Shown: positions 33,141 to 45,623, counted from the stretch's first letter. The stretch is 64,000 bases of DNA from Siphonodentalium dalli (GCA_032622095.1 CP136061.1:82250324-82314323), one strand, 5' to 3'. A program made the numbers and translations. The notes: generated by a model from the sequence alone, not told the origin.

Positions 33141-34630
33141 TTACACAACCCACCCATGACCACACACTCGCTCCGTATATACATAAACACCACACCCATG
33201 ACCGTTCATGCATATTTAGGTACACCCGTAAACCACGCACTTGACTATATAGTCACTAGTCACCATGCATGTATACTTCTACGCCTCACCCACGACCGTA
33301 TAATCACTCTATATATAGCTCTACGCCACATTCATTACCATATAGTCACTTCATGTATACAGTTTCGCCTCACCATTGACCATATAACTACTTCATGTAT
33401 ATATTTGTCACACCCATGGCCATGCAGTCACTCAAGCTATACATATACACCACACACATAACAATAAAGTCACCCCAAGTACACATATACGCATCACCAA
33501 TGGCCATACAGACAATATATATACCAATACCCCGTTGTATTTCTTCAAACACAAACATTTTATGGGACGATTGGTTATCAAAGAAGTAAATACTCTCACC
33601 AGTGGCCATGCAGCTGTTATGACATACCAATACCCAGCACATCACCTCACCATTGACCATACGGTCACTCCCTGTATACACATGACCATATAGCCAGTCA
33701 AGATATACATATACACCCCACTCATGACCATAAAGTCACTCCAGTGGTGTGTATACACCTCACTAATTGCCATACAATCATATAAGACATACCAGTACCA
33801 TGTACACCACCTCACAATCGATCATATGGTATCTCCCGCATAGCCACTCAAGATATACATATACACCCCACACATGACCATAGAGTCATTCAATGTACAC
33901 ATATATACACCCCAGCATTGAATGGATGCACCAAAACACATGGCCATTGGTATACTCCAGACTTGCATAAACACCTCACACATGACAATTCAGCCATTCG
34001 CTGTATACTCATACATCCGATCCATGGTAATACAGCGACTCCTTGTATACATATCATACCCCCTAATGACAATACACCAACAACAAAGATGCACACACAT
34101 ACCATATACACCTAAGATTACAATGCCGCTTCATATATACCAACACGCTCAGCAATGCATGTATGCATATACATTTCAAAAACATGACCATACAGCCGTT
34201 ACATGTATAACTATAATTATTATATCCATAAGCATACAACCACTCCGTATGTATCCATACACCATACCATTTTCATACAAACAACACATGTATACATATA
34301 CACCCATCCATGACAATAAAGCCACCAAATGTACACCTATACATTCCACACATGATTATAAAGTCACTCCATATAATACGTAACAACACACGGATGACAT
34401 GTAGCTACTCCTCTTATACCCATACACCACTTCAGTGACCATACAGACACTCCGCGTATACCTATTCTCCTCATGCATTAGCACACCTTGTTTACCTGCA
34501 TCTCACCATAAACACCACACCCATGACCATATAGACACTCATTGTATAACTAGTCACACAATTCGTGATTATATTTCACGTATACCTATTCACATCACAT
34601 GTGATCGCAAATTCACTCCGTGACTACAAT
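33141..34630. repeat. Degenerate minisatellite, unit about 42 bp
   Basis: More than 30 imperfect units resemble CATACAGTCACTCCATGTAT followed by ACATATACACCACACCCATGAC-like text. The bias towards C and A on this strand produces long His/Thr/Tyr-rich frames in all frames (for example 33156-33461, 33922-34383), which are artefacts. Confidence 0.85.
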
Positions 34631-36012
34631 TTTACAAACGTCATGTATTAAGTTGATCAATGTTGACGCTAATGTGTGAGAGTAGCCACATAAATTGGTC
34701 CCGCTCAGCTCAGTTTCGAAATTCGGCATGCCAATTTCCGTTCAGAAACATGGCCAGAATCTTTTTTAAAGGAAAATTGCCATACTGCATCCTTTAAAAT
34801 GAATTTTTCATGCCTCATAAGGTACGGGGACAACCATATAGTTTTCACTTGATTGAGTAACATGTTTAATAACCCAGGTCACAATTTGCTACCTTTTCGG
34901 AACAGCAGAGAATAATGTTTGGGATATATATGAAAAATTAACTTGTTGGGTGCATAAGAAATGTTAGTATTCAATCTATATAACACATAATAGTAAAATT
35001 TTGTCATCAACCACAACTTGTTTGTGGTTGCATGGCACGCAGCATGGGGCAAACATTTACCATTTTTCACATTTTGGCCGCCATTTTTGCAGCCATTTTG
35101 AGCCAAAGTGACAATTTTGGAACCAATGAGTTGGATAATAAATGCATAATGGATAATAAATGGAATGTTTCACTAAAATGGCACAGTTCTGCCAATTTAT
35201 TGATGAAATATGACTAGAAATCACAATGGTGATTTTGGTAAAATGTTATACCGCTTTCTGCAAAATCACATTTTTGAGGGATCTGAAGGGTTTCTGACTT
35301 AATGAATGGCACATTTCACTGCTCCAATGGTCATTTAACATGAACAGTACAACATAAAGTGAGAATTCTCAACAAGCACCAAACAGCATAAACTGATCTT
35401 AAAGATATTAGATAAAACAAATAAAATTTTCCACTTCTAGGTGCCATTTTGGCAGCCAGCCATTTTGAGCCTAAGTGACAATTTTAGTACTAATGAGTTG
35501 GAATATGCATAAGAAGTGGAATGCTTCACTAAAATTGCACATTTCTTGATGAAATATGACTAGAAATCCCAATGGTGATTTTTGCTAAAATTGTAAACCG
35601 ATTTCTGTAAAATAGAATTTTTGAGGAATCAGAAGGGTTTCTGACTTTATGAATGGCATTTTTCAAAAATACAACATAAAATCACAATTCTCAACCATCA
35701 AAATCAAGTTTCGCCATTTTGAGCCAAAGTGACAATGTTGGTACAAATGAGTTGGAGTATGCATAGGAAATGGAATGTTTCACTAAAATTTCACAGTTCT
35801 GCCCATTTCTTGATGAAATATGACTAGAAATCCAATGATATTTGGTAAAATGTTATACCACTTATTGTAAAATCGAATTTTTGAGGGATCAGAAGGGTTT
35901 CTGACACCACCAATGGCACATTTCATTGATCAAATCGTCCATTAACATGAACAATCCATCATAAAGCCACAATTCTCAACCAATGCAAAACAGCATAAAC
36001 TAATCTTAAAGA

Positions 36013-36560
36013 TAAATGGGAATAAAATAAAGTAACACCATTTAAGACTCATTTGAGTTTTTAAAAAACACGAGCTTTCGGCTATATAGTAGCCTTTATG
36101 AAGTATGAAGTGAACAAATAGTGAAAAGTCGTTGACGTGAAAGTGTCCATCACGATGACGTGCATAACAAGAGTGACGGAAAGCATCTACGTCGCGGCTG
36201 CTCCCGAGTGCTGAGTTCCCCGGAAATTATGCAGTACAGCGTGATGTGAGAGAAAACCATAGTCCCTGTTTAACCCTTTCCGGATGGTGTCCATGTAGGT
36301 TATTAATTTCAACTCTACTGTTTTCAGTCGTTTCAATCCTGCTCTGAGAACTCTGACCTCGAGTTCTTCCTCTGATTGGCGAGAAGAGTTAAAATGTTCT
36401 CCCACGGGCACGAATATATTTTCTGATGTTATGTCATGCCGGTGTCCATTCATGCGGCCTCTGAGGGTTTGGCCCGTCTCTCCGATGTAGATAAGCCCGG
36501 GACACTGTCTGCACATCAGAGCATAAACAACACATTCACGAGAATAACCCACTCGGTGTG
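36013..36560 (-). mobile_element. 5'-truncated Penelope-like retroelement, 3' end
   Basis: The minus strand carries a GIY-YIG endonuclease C-terminal domain, then a tail with GGCTACTATATAGCCGAAAG followed by CTCGTGTTTTT, a familiar ending in Penelope-like elements. The insertion interrupts the repeat block: AAACTAATCTTAAAGAT on the left and ATAGATATTAGAGAAAA on the right correspond to a continuous AAACTGATCTTAAAGATATT at 35390. No reverse transcriptase is present, so the 5' part is lost. Confidence 0.75.
36187..36552 (-). pseudogene. GIY-YIG endonuclease domain of a Penelope-like element
   Basis: The frame encodes VVYALMCRQCPGLIYIGETG followed by QTLRGRMNGHRHD, then VGEHFN and VLRAGLKRLKTVELKLITYM. 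This is the GIY-YIG fold with VVY in place of GIY, YIG at about 22-24, catalytic-type Arg at 31/33, and the CxxC (14, 17) placed between the two motifs as in Penelope elements, where the Cys pair with His residues to form a zinc site. In a full element this domain follows the reverse transcriptase and nicks target DNA. Here the frame starts at the truncation point, so it is a remnant, although the domain itself is uninterrupted to its stop. Confidence 0.82.
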
Positions 36561-37082
36561 ATAGATATTAGAGAAAAAAATATTAAATTTTCCAATTCCA
36601 GCTGCCATTTTGGCGGCCATATTTGACGGTGAGTTCCAATTTTACCCTATTATGGTGGTATCTTCACAAAAATGTATACATTTGTATACATATAACAAGA
36701 CTCAAGCTGTCTCACTATAATATGCATCAAACTGACTTAGTGACCTGTCTGAAAAAACGGCGGCCATGTTGGGCGCCATCTTGAATTTAACGGGTTCCAC
36801 TTAAACGAAAGCTGGAACCAGCTGGATTATGATCAGGGATATAGTGGACAATATATATGCGAAGTTTGCTGCTTTAATCCGGAAGTGGACGATTCTTCCA
36901 TTATTGTGGGTTAAGCAACTCCACTAATTCGATAACAGAAACATATCTATTTATTTTTTTCTGCACGCTGTGTACCAATGGTGTACCGTGTCTCATTATT
37001 CCAGCTCAGGACTGGTCTGGAGATCGACATTACAATCAGTGCATGATAATTATCCCCAAATTATATTGTTATTCCATTTCAG

Positions 37083-37199
37083 ACTTTGGTGCGGCCTGCT
37101 CTAATAATGCTGAGTGTGATCCCTTGATATGTAACAAGCAAACATGTATATGTCCGGATGCAAACACATATTGGAATGGAACTAACTGTAATAACACAA
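37083..37199 (+). CDS. Host gene exon: six-cysteine EB/EGF-like module 1
   Basis: A 117-bp exon between acceptor ATTCCATTTCAG and donor A|GTGAGT, phase 1-1. It encodes FGAACSNNAECDPLICNKQ, then TCICPDANTYWNGTNC. The six Cys follow C-x5-C-x4-C-x4-C-x-C-x11-C, the pattern of EB/EGF-like disulfide modules of extracellular proteins. It is the first module recognised after the LamG exon and is clearly diverged from the right-hand array (subtypes A and B), so it belongs to the older part of the gene. It could function in ligand or matrix contacts; the specific role is unknown. Confidence 0.82.
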
Positions 37200-37374
37200 G
37201 TGAGTATTACTACACTTAGGGGGTGCTTACAGTAATGCTCTAGGCGGCTCTGTATTGAGCGATTTCCTTTAGATCTGAACCTATGTCTAAACCTGGAAAT
37301 TGCGCAATCGTAACATGTGTAGTGTCTGACGTCAAGCAACTTGAACCCCGATTTGATTCAGTTAAATAAGATAG

Positions 37375-37560
37375 TTGTTTGACTGACCACGGGGGCGGGA
37401 CCAAGACATAATATTATCGGACCGACCATGGTTATGGCCCGGTGTGAGAATTTTTTTAAATATGAACCGTGAAAATTGCAAAATCCTAGCATCCAGACTT
37501 GCCTTAAGATTTCCAATTGTTGGACATTTTCCAAACTACTAGACACACCTCTAAGGTTGG
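37375..37560. repeat. Copy of the 16470-17115 dispersed repeat
   Basis: GACCACGGGGGCGGGACCAA, GGCCCGGTGTGAGAA and AATTGCAAAATCCTAGCATC are shared with the copies at 16.5-17.1 kb in the same order and orientation. Confidence 0.7.
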
Positions 37561-38271
37561 ATCATTTCCAACTGATGGCTATTTCTGTCCAATAATTTGG
37601 CAAAAAATAAGCAAATGTTGATGTAAAAAAATCCCCACTAATAAATTGTTGGACAATCAAACTGCGAGAAACATTTCAACATATTGTTGATATTAGTATC
37701 GTGTCAGGTATGAAATTTCCATCTTTTGAATATTTTGATTAAAGTTGGGATGAGACAGCACCCCAATCGCCACGGCCCTGTAAACAATGACACGGTGAAC
37801 GCCCAAATAAATGAAAAACATATTTTATTGTATAATGTGTAAACAGAAATGTGTCCCATTTGATTCGCGATGTTGAAACTTATATATAGTACATAATATA
37901 AAATTCAATCCGAATGATTAGACACCAATTTGTAGATGTATGCGACAAAACTGACAATGACCATACTTTTGGCACAACACCCACTTCACAGATTGTCTAT
38001 GAACTCAAACAGACCTTCAACAATGTTGTTTAAATATCTTTAAAATTACCAATAGCAATACCTGAACGTTCGAGTTGGATATGAATAATTTCGGCATTTC
38101 CATTTCTAAAAAATTTCACTTCACTATACCACCCAACCATACCTCTAACATGAAGTGGCTAAATGTTTACAGGTGTACATCAATATCATATTGCAGTTTA
38201 GTGAGAACCAAAGGGAAAACCATTAACAGGTAAAGGATACACATGAATCTTCGCCGGCGATGTGTAAACAG

Positions 38272-39035
38272 TAGTGTTCGGTCTGAATATTCGAATATTC
38301 GAATATTCGCTTGTAAAAATAAATATTCGAATATTCGAATAATTATTTGACTATTCGAATATTCGAGAATAATTTCCGTGTAATTGTTTCCTGGTTTGTT
38401 ATTAGCTGAGGGTCTGTTAAAAGTATAGTCTATTTTCCACTGACCATAAACGAATTAATAGGACGTAACTGTGACGTTCTGATTTGATTGGCGTCATGAA
38501 GTCGAAATAATTTTATTGGCTAGGTGTAAACCAGACCGTGCTTCCATGTGGTCATAGGAAGCGGGCCTATAAGGCACCGTTTTGTTTTGTTTGCGCGTTG
38601 TCACTTTACCCCGAAGTCGCCAAATTAGCTAAGTTCTATCTCGGTATACCGGCCACCAGTGTATCGTCTGAATGCGCGTTCTCTACCGCAGGGCTGATCT
38701 CTACTGAAAAACGCAACCGGTTGAAGCCGCAGACTGTCCGAATGTTACACTTCTTGAACAAGAACCTTTTAGCCATGCATGGAACATTGACTACTTGAAC
38801 TTCATAAACAGATAAACTCTTGCTATTAAGCCAAAAGACTTTTTTTTTCTCTCTCTTTTTTGGGTATAGCATGTGCATGGATAAATATGCTATTTCATTA
38901 AATAATAAATTGGTTCCAAAATATGTTATCTATATAATTTTATAATTTATCTAAATATTCGAATACTATTCGAATATTCGCTCGTTATTCGAACCGAATA
39001 TTCGAATACCGAAATCCGTCGAATACCGAACACTA
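38272..39035. mobile_element. Non-autonomous hAT element with perfect 8-bp target duplication
   Basis: GTAAACAG lies at 38264-38271 and 39036-39043. The ends are the inverted repeat TAGTGTTCGGT, followed inwards on both sides by runs of ATTCGAAT-type subterminal repeats, which in hAT elements bind transposase. It retains the C-terminal domain of a hAT transposase on the + strand but at 764 bp lacks the rest. It is inserted in an intron of the host gene. Confidence 0.95.
38538..38798 (+). pseudogene. hAT transposase C-terminal dimerisation domain remnant
   Basis: The frame includes YPEVAKLAKFYLGIPATSVS, then SECAFSTAGLISTEKRNRLK and VRMLHFLNKNL. This is the conserved hAT C-terminal (hATC) dimerisation region found in hAT transposases and ZBED-type domesticated genes. 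The N-terminal zinc finger and the catalytic DDE residues are absent; the upstream part of the frame is not transposase-like. It ends at a stop before the A/T-rich subterminal repeats. Its placement inside a 764-bp element with hAT ends shows it is a deletion derivative rather than a host gene. Confidence 0.9.
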
Positions 39036-40071
39036 GTAAACAGCACCTCAAGTACACCACGATAATGTATGACTTTTAATGGTTTCAAACAGACAAACTT
39101 GATAGCCATCGATAGCTACTTGTGTGAAACGTTAGGTTGACTTTTTGTTTATAGATCAAACTTCTTAAAAATAGATTTTCGAGAAGAAAAAAAAACGTGT
39201 ATGTTAAATCTTGCAACGGGCTATAGGATGACACTGCAGCGAAATAACGAGCAAAGTACCAGTGTAAAAAAAAAACAAGTTAGATCTGCGAAGTACCTAT
39301 GTATAATTTGCGAATTGTGAATACAGAAAAGAGTTAATTGACTCAACGATTAAAAAAAGTTATCGATTAATTAGGCAACAAAGTCACAAGTCGTAGCTTG
39401 GCGTACGAAAGTGTAGTTTGTTATGTAACTAATTTTCGAATGAGACGATGACTATGATTCGGGTCGGGTTCACCATCCGAGTCGAACCCTCGACCAAAGA
39501 AATCGCTCAAAGCCATGAACAATAATTCTTGCACATATGAATTTGTGTTTCTCTGGGGTCAAAGTAGACCTCACCAGAAACTCACCGAAAAATTGGTATC
39601 GGTGAGAACTTAAGCATGTTATAACCTGCACATATTGCAGATAACTGATTCTAGTATAATACATGAGCTTTATATGATTAGTGATATACCATGTGATCCG
39701 TGTTATATATGAATGTTTATTGTGAGTACCATGTCGCTGTGCGATCTACAAACATGCTCATTTTGATGTTTATATGAGACGAGTGTATCCATTTATATAA
39801 TTAGTTAGCAATATATGAACTTAAAACCCACTGGCATGTTATCCCTTTGTCCGGACACGGCTCTTATCTGGCAGAACGCTCAGGCGTTTTGATCGCATGA
39901 GCATTATTTTAACGCCAACAGTCATTCTTTTTTAAGAATGCCCGTGGGCATTATTTTTTACGAATACGCGAGGGATTAAATCGATTGAGGGACGTCATAG
40001 AGTGGCTCCTCCCCAAATCATGTATGTTGAGTCAAGAGCCTGTCGGCAAGCTGCATTAAATATCGGAACAC

Positions 40072-40537
40072 TTAAAGGTACTCAATCCGATCAGGCCCAC
40101 ATAAATTACTATCTCTTTGGCTTCGGGGATAAACAATAATTGACTCGAGATGAGTAAACCTACCTATCAACGCTCATAGTGATCAGATTGTTTTTTGAAG
40201 TTTTGTTATTTCTATTGTTTCTGGCCCAGAAACACGCCGTCAAAAGGATGGTCTCAGTCAAAATTGCGTTATTAATACACTTGATTTTAGAGTTATCCAG
40301 CTTCGCATGTTTGAATAAGTGTTTCTGTGAAAATTATTAGTACACATCTCGAGAAAATTACAAACTTAGGGGCAATTATTAGTGCGCATCTTGAGAAAAT
40401 TGCAAACATCAAAAATCGATATCTAATAACTATGAGCTTTGATGGATGGGTTCCTCAACTCGAATCAAATATTTTTTTACCCCTGAATTCAAAGAAATAA
40501 TAATTTAGGGGTGCTTAATCGGATTGAATACCTTTAA
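40072..40537. mobile_element. MITE, 466 bp, inverted repeats of about 110 bp
   Basis: Ends read TTAAAGGTACTCAATCCGAT and, inverted, TTAAAGGTATTCAATCCGAT. The arms continue inwards with CTAAATTATTATTTCTTTG-like and CTCATAGTTATTAGAT-like blocks. There is no coding capacity. Confidence 0.8.
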
Positions 40538-40869
40538 TTTGTCTGAGCTAATTAAAACTGACAAATATTTAGCGATTTTGGTTTTATATTGCCAAAAAAT
40601 TAAATAAACTTTCATCAAACTTTGATACAAATACACCCAACAGCTATTTGGACTAACTATTTAGAAAAGTCCACAGACAGGCTAAAACACATATATATAT
40701 AACTTCTAAATACGTCCCTAAGTCGGTCAAATAAACACAAAACCGTTTAACACAGATTTTAACTATACGTTACTTATTGAACGAGAAAGTGCTCACATGG
40801 TTATTTTTAATACAATGGTGAAGCACAGAAACAAATATCATTTCCAGTATCAAATTGAAACAAAATAGG

Positions 40870-41640
40870 GTATATCCATGTGTATAGATCATGTCATGCA
40901 TATCTACTCTGGCTTCGCCAAGATATCATACTCCACTAGTTCAAAACATGGTAACTTTCTGTTGCTCCGACAGGGAAGTTTTATAACATTGGAAAACAAA
41001 ATGCAGTTAATATAATGCTCAGTTATACCTGTTCCGTAATAACATTGTATATTATAGCAGGTAATGGTCCCAACTCGAGTTTGCATGGTTTGGGGGACTT
41101 GAATTAATCGCTTGTACTGTGCGTCGCTTGGAATTTCATTGGTGTTGGCTCACAACGCTACACAAATCTTGCAACCTCGAGCTGGGAATTTATTTTCAAG
41201 GAACAAGTATTAACACAGAAATATATTCCCTGCGTGGTTTGTTCAATCTTCAACCCCATCAGACGATAATAGAAAATGTTCACAGGGTTTGAACATATGG
41301 AAAATGATATATACGGGGGTATATAGCCAGAGTAAAGATTCATGGCATGATCTAACATGTGTGCCGAACTTGAACATTTAGGGTGAACATTATAGGTACG
41401 TAAGGCGTTCGCATTGGTCTGTAAAATCATTATCACCAAGAGAAAATGTTGAACAATGGATTGGTTTGTTCTTGTGTTGATTGTCGATAAGACATGGATA
41501 ACGTGATCATGCGCTGTTTTTTAACTTTTTTTGAAGCACGAGTCGTTTTACAATCGATACAATCTCTTTGGTAAATGGTCAACAGAACCGAGATTCGTGC
41601 ACTATTTGGCGATAAAATGACTATCAATGTTACAGTACTG
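40870..41640. repeat. Diverged relative of the 45.6-49.0 kb foldback
   Basis: TCATGCATATCTACTCTGGC, AGGGAAGTTTTATAACATTG and ATATATTCCCTGCGTGGTTT correspond to blocks near 48090-48200 and 48490-48520. The order suggests the same family; boundaries were not found. Confidence 0.5.
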
Positions 41641-42934
41641 TTCACATAAGTATGCAAAATACATGGAAAGTGTCGTTGTTGAGCATCAGCGATCCAGTTA
41701 AAACGAGGTTTTGGTGTTTGAAAAAAAAATTGTGTACACATTTACTCACTGCGAAAACCCCATGTTTAATACTGCCACACCACATTCCATTATTAACTGA
41801 ATTTAAAAACAAAACAAAACAAATCGAGGCCTGAGTTTTCATGGAGTTAGACTTTGTTTTTATAGATGCTAGGATTTTACAGATTTCAGGCTCATATTTC
41901 AAATTGTTTCATGATTCCTCCCCACAATTGGTACAGTTAGGAAATTCCAAACCACGGGGTGGGAAGCAAATAAAATTACACGACATTGCGAGCTCGGTCT
42001 GGTTAAAAGGGGCGGGATGCAGCCGGAACATCACAGGAGCCCTCTAGCCACGTCGCTGGTGACTAATCAACTATATATTGGAACGATATATAATCACTAT
42101 TTACGCGATTGTATGCCGTTTCGAAGAAAAGATAATACATGTTATACATGTGCGCACTAACGATTTGTTAACTTCTGTGTGTGATACTTAAAGGTACATG
42201 TAAGGTCATCGTGTTGAGTGAATATTTGGAAATCATGCATATACGATGGGAAATTTCTAACAACGGGGGTGGCCCATGTCATGTAAGAATTGTCCAATAA
42301 CTGGAAATGCTATGATACCTTTCAGTTTGAAACATCATGAAGGGCGTTGGTGTGCGAAATTAAATTGTCATGTTGTTCTAAGTCACGTCTAGCCACGCCC
42401 CTGTGTATAAACCATAGGATGATACTTAAAATTCAAGCAAGTTCATCATGTAGGTTTCTTTCTGATAATAATTGGAAATTCAAAATACCCCATACGATTG
42501 AACACTATAATACTTCTATTCATGCGTATTCTACACAAGACAACAATGAGAAAGAATCAGTAAACCCATTTATACAAGCTTCTTGTGTGCTTTCGACTTA
42601 TTAATAATGAGACAGTTTTACCAGGTATCGTGTTGTTGGCGCCAGAATATTCGAAAAATCACATTGTATAAAGAGCTTCTTTTTTTTTTACATCATTACC
42701 ATTATTTTTCATGTTTTATTTCCTGATAAATTATTATGGAATGTTAACGTATTTGATGTCGAATTAGATGAGGCATTTTTAAATCAAGAAAGAAAAAATA
42801 AATAAACACAATTGGTTAGTAATATATTGCTCACATACACTGTCCGAATCCATGGCGCAACGACAAACTTCGGAAGAAACGTCCATCAACTGGCGAGTCC
42901 TAATTCGAATTAAATAATAATTGAAATGTGTTGC

Positions 42935-44611
42935 TAAAGGTTGTTCCACACCGGGCGCGAGCGAGCGATTATAACGGCCATTTTCTAACGTCCGTAGCAG
43001 TTCAAAGCGCGCGATTTTTATGTCCACACCGCAAGCGACTGAAACGCTTCGTCGCGCGCGATAGTCAGGTTATTATTCTGTGTGTACGCTAATTTCAGGG
43101 GAGTCAGGTGGCTGCATGGGGGATACCCCCACCCCACACACTTATGATTAATGTGTAGGGTTTCTTCAAACAACGTGTAGCCCTGCTACACAACCATTAT
43201 TCATTTTTTATCTTAAACATATTTTACACAATAAATGGGTCAATGTATACACATGTATACACACTGGTGTGCATAAAATCAACACCTATGCCTTACACAT
43301 GTTGTGTAAATTCTTACACATATATATCGTAGACAAGAATGTAAAGTTCAGTATTCCGAACTGTGGGTATATAGTATTCATGGCAAATGGAGATTTATAT
43401 GTTTAAACTTTCATGGCGTACAAAGGTACGTAATATTTTGCTCTGTCATGTGTGAGTTTTCGTTTTAAATGAACAAACCATGGTCGTGGCGTGGTTGCAT
43501 GTGATTAGTATTAACGTATTACAACAATCATATAAACAAGAGTAAGAGCAGTATTCTTCATGAAAGTGTTAACAAATATATCCTCATATATCATTAGTAC
43601 AATACTCACAAGTCGGAATTCTGAACTTACATTCCTTGTCTACAATTTGTTTATTCTCGTCACTCAAAATTACATGGGTATTGAGACAGTAGTAAATTGT
43701 ATTCCAAAATATATACTCAAACAATATCGTCGTCATGTAGCAGACTATGAAACTGAAGGCACGCAATGCGCACGATCTACATTCTTACACAAGTGTGTGT
43801 AATAAAATGTACACATTATGTGTAGAACGGCACTTGGTCAATGTATTTGTATGTAAAATTACACATTGCTATGTGTATTAACCGGGTTTACACATTTGAT
43901 GTGTAATCGTTTATACACATTAGTTATAATAGTGCTCCCACCCGGTAATACGCGATTATTATTAGTTGATGAATGCATTGTCTCATGTTTACCACAACGT
44001 CTTTTGGAATGAACTAGCCTCGTTATATTCTTTATCATTTCCCTGATTATACCAAAATATAATTCACCAGCCAATGGAGCAGATTATACGGTCCATGATT
44101 TTAGTTCTTTACAAGGAATAAACTGAATATAGTAATCTAAGGTGGAATTTCAGTCACGAAAAATAACAACAATAAATGGTTTAATTATTTGGTCAGAGAC
44201 ATACAGTCATACAGACACACATGGCATACATGCATACATACATACATACAGTCACACAGACACACACAGGCATACAGACACACATGTGCTATACAGACAC
44301 ACATGCGTTGTACTTCGATTATTAGCCTCTCGCTAAAGTCCTCCATTATCGCGGCGACAAATCAGTGTGCCGTCATCAAATAGAAAAATAACGGTCGTAT
44401 AAACACCTATTTGAGAGCCGTCCAATTATCTCGCTGGTTTGCAACAAAGCGACAATTCGACGAAGCATAAAATCACTGCTATAATCGTCTCGTGGTCAGC
44501 GAGTCGGTCGCTTGCGGTGTGAACATAAAAATCGCGCGCTTTGAAATGCTACGGACGTTAGAAAACGGCCGTTATAATCGCTCGATCGCGCCCGGTGTGG
44601 AACAACCTTTA
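42935..44611. mobile_element. Non-autonomous DNA transposon, inverted repeats about 110 bp
   Basis: Both ends read, from outside, TAAAGGTTGTTCCACACCGG, then GCGCGA-CGAGCGATTATAACGG-type text and AGCGCGCGATTTTTATG. Similarity drops after about 110 bp. The terminal TAA/TTA could include a Harbinger-like target site but no duplication is proven. The core (43140-44000) has many ACACAT/ATGTGT inverted motifs, and a CATACATACA/CAGACACACA microsatellite lies at 44200-44305. No transposase is seen. Confidence 0.82.
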
Positions 44612-44767
44612 TCGGCGTGGCCAACACGGACATCACAAACTGTCCGTGCTGAATTGTGGGCGTGTACTCAGGTAATCAAGGCAGAGCTGTGAGTCAGACA
44701 AAATGGATAGTTGGCTCCAATGACAATTCAATGAGTGGGTTTTAAGTCAGATAATATTCTCAGCGTC

Positions 44768-44826
44768 GGGAATTCGGTAAAGAATAGACTCGGGCAAGCC
44801 CTCGTCTATTCTTTTACCGATTTCCC
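44768..44826. repeat. Short hairpin
   Basis: AATTCGGTAAAGAATAGAC is mirrored by GTCTATTCTTTTACCGATTT around GGGCAAGCCC. Likely a small mobile hairpin; it is too early in the intron to be a host terminator. Confidence 0.7.
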
Positions 44827-45170
44827 TCTGCTTCGAACATTATCCTTTACCGAACTGTTACAACCCACGCAGTTCGAGCATTCCTCCAAATGGATAATAT
44901 AATATTCCTTTATTGGTGCGAAAATAAAAACCACTCACCAAAGACATGATTACAAGGATAATTTCGTTATCCTTTTCTAAGCAATAGCATTGGTGTCAAT
45001 ATTATAGATGAGTATTTAAACGTGAAGTTTTTCATCTGTTCTTGAATAGTTACAAAACTGGAACATTTGTTTGTACATTCAACGCATCTACAGACCCGTA
45101 TAGCGACTGTAAGAAGTCACATATATAGCTCACTGACTCAGTTAGTTATTTATGTCAACACTATTTGTAG

Positions 45171-45302
45171 GAAGTAGATTTGATCAGACATGTGTGACTC
45201 TGTATGAAGACTCATGCATATCACATTTGACATGTGATGCTAACAACACTTGTACATGTCCAGATGCTGGATATTATTGGGATGGTGATGATTGTTCTGC
45301 AT
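45171..45302 (+). CDS. Host gene exon: six-cysteine EB/EGF-like module 2
   Basis: A 132-bp exon between acceptor CTATTTGTAG and donor T|GTGAGT, phase 1-1. It encodes SRFDQTCVTLYEDSCISHL, then TCDANNTCTCPDAGYYWDGD and DCSA. The six Cys are spaced C-x7-C-x4-C-x4-C-x-C-x11-C. The CTCPDAGYYWDG segment is close to module 1 (CICPDANTYWNG), so modules 1 and 2 form a conserved pair distinct from the expanded A and B modules further right. Same strand and same phase connect it to the LamG exon and to the array. Confidence 0.82.
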
Positions 45303-45623
45303 GTGAGTATTTGAAGATTATCTCTGAGTTTCATAGTCACGTGATACATAGATAGAACGACACAAGTGTGTGAACTGGTTAACGTTATTGCACGAGTTTG
45401 TTGTGACGCGATGATAAAACGAGAATCAGAGGTTTGAGTTTTACCTCACGGCACGACAAACTAGGGCATTAACGTTAACATATTAACAAATATGTGTTGT
45501 TCTATGTTTATTGCGCAATTGAATATTGTAGCTTGTTGTATACTACAATTGGACCTCATATTTTAGCCAAGACATTTTCTGTTAAAGTTGACGTAGCCAG
45601 TGACGTTGATGTAACTGGTATGT

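Larger units (their letters stand above)
31745..36012. mobile_element. Large composite foldback with minisatellite centre
   Basis: Left-arm blocks (31745-32450) reappear in reverse complement on the right (about 34860-35400): the ACTGACCATTGGAGCAATGA, CACAACTGGT/ATTGAATACTA and GTAGCAAACTGTGCC segments occur in mirrored order. The arms are related to the 2446-4506 foldback. Between them are a 375-bp direct duplication and a 42-bp minisatellite. On the right two more diverged copies of a block of about 270 bp (35450-36012) extend the arm. Outer limits are uncertain. Confidence 0.7.
19925..37082 (+). other. Intron of about 17 kb, filled with mobile elements
   Basis: This lies between the LamG exon donor and the next recognised module exon. 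It holds the TTAA-element copy, LINE relic, Harbinger-like and hAT elements, palindromic foldbacks and the composite repeat described below. A missed small exon is possible. Confidence 0.5.
37200..45170 (+). other. Intron of about 8 kb between modules 1 and 2
   Basis: It contains the dispersed repeat at 37375-37560, a hAT element, a small MITE, a diverged foldback copy, and an inverted-repeat transposon, listed separately. The stretch 39036-40071 has no recognised feature. Confidence 0.5.

Noticed and set aside
33156-34383. Long His/Tyr/Thr-rich open frames on both strands
   Set aside because: They come from the 42-bp minisatellite, which is open in several frames at once because of its composition.
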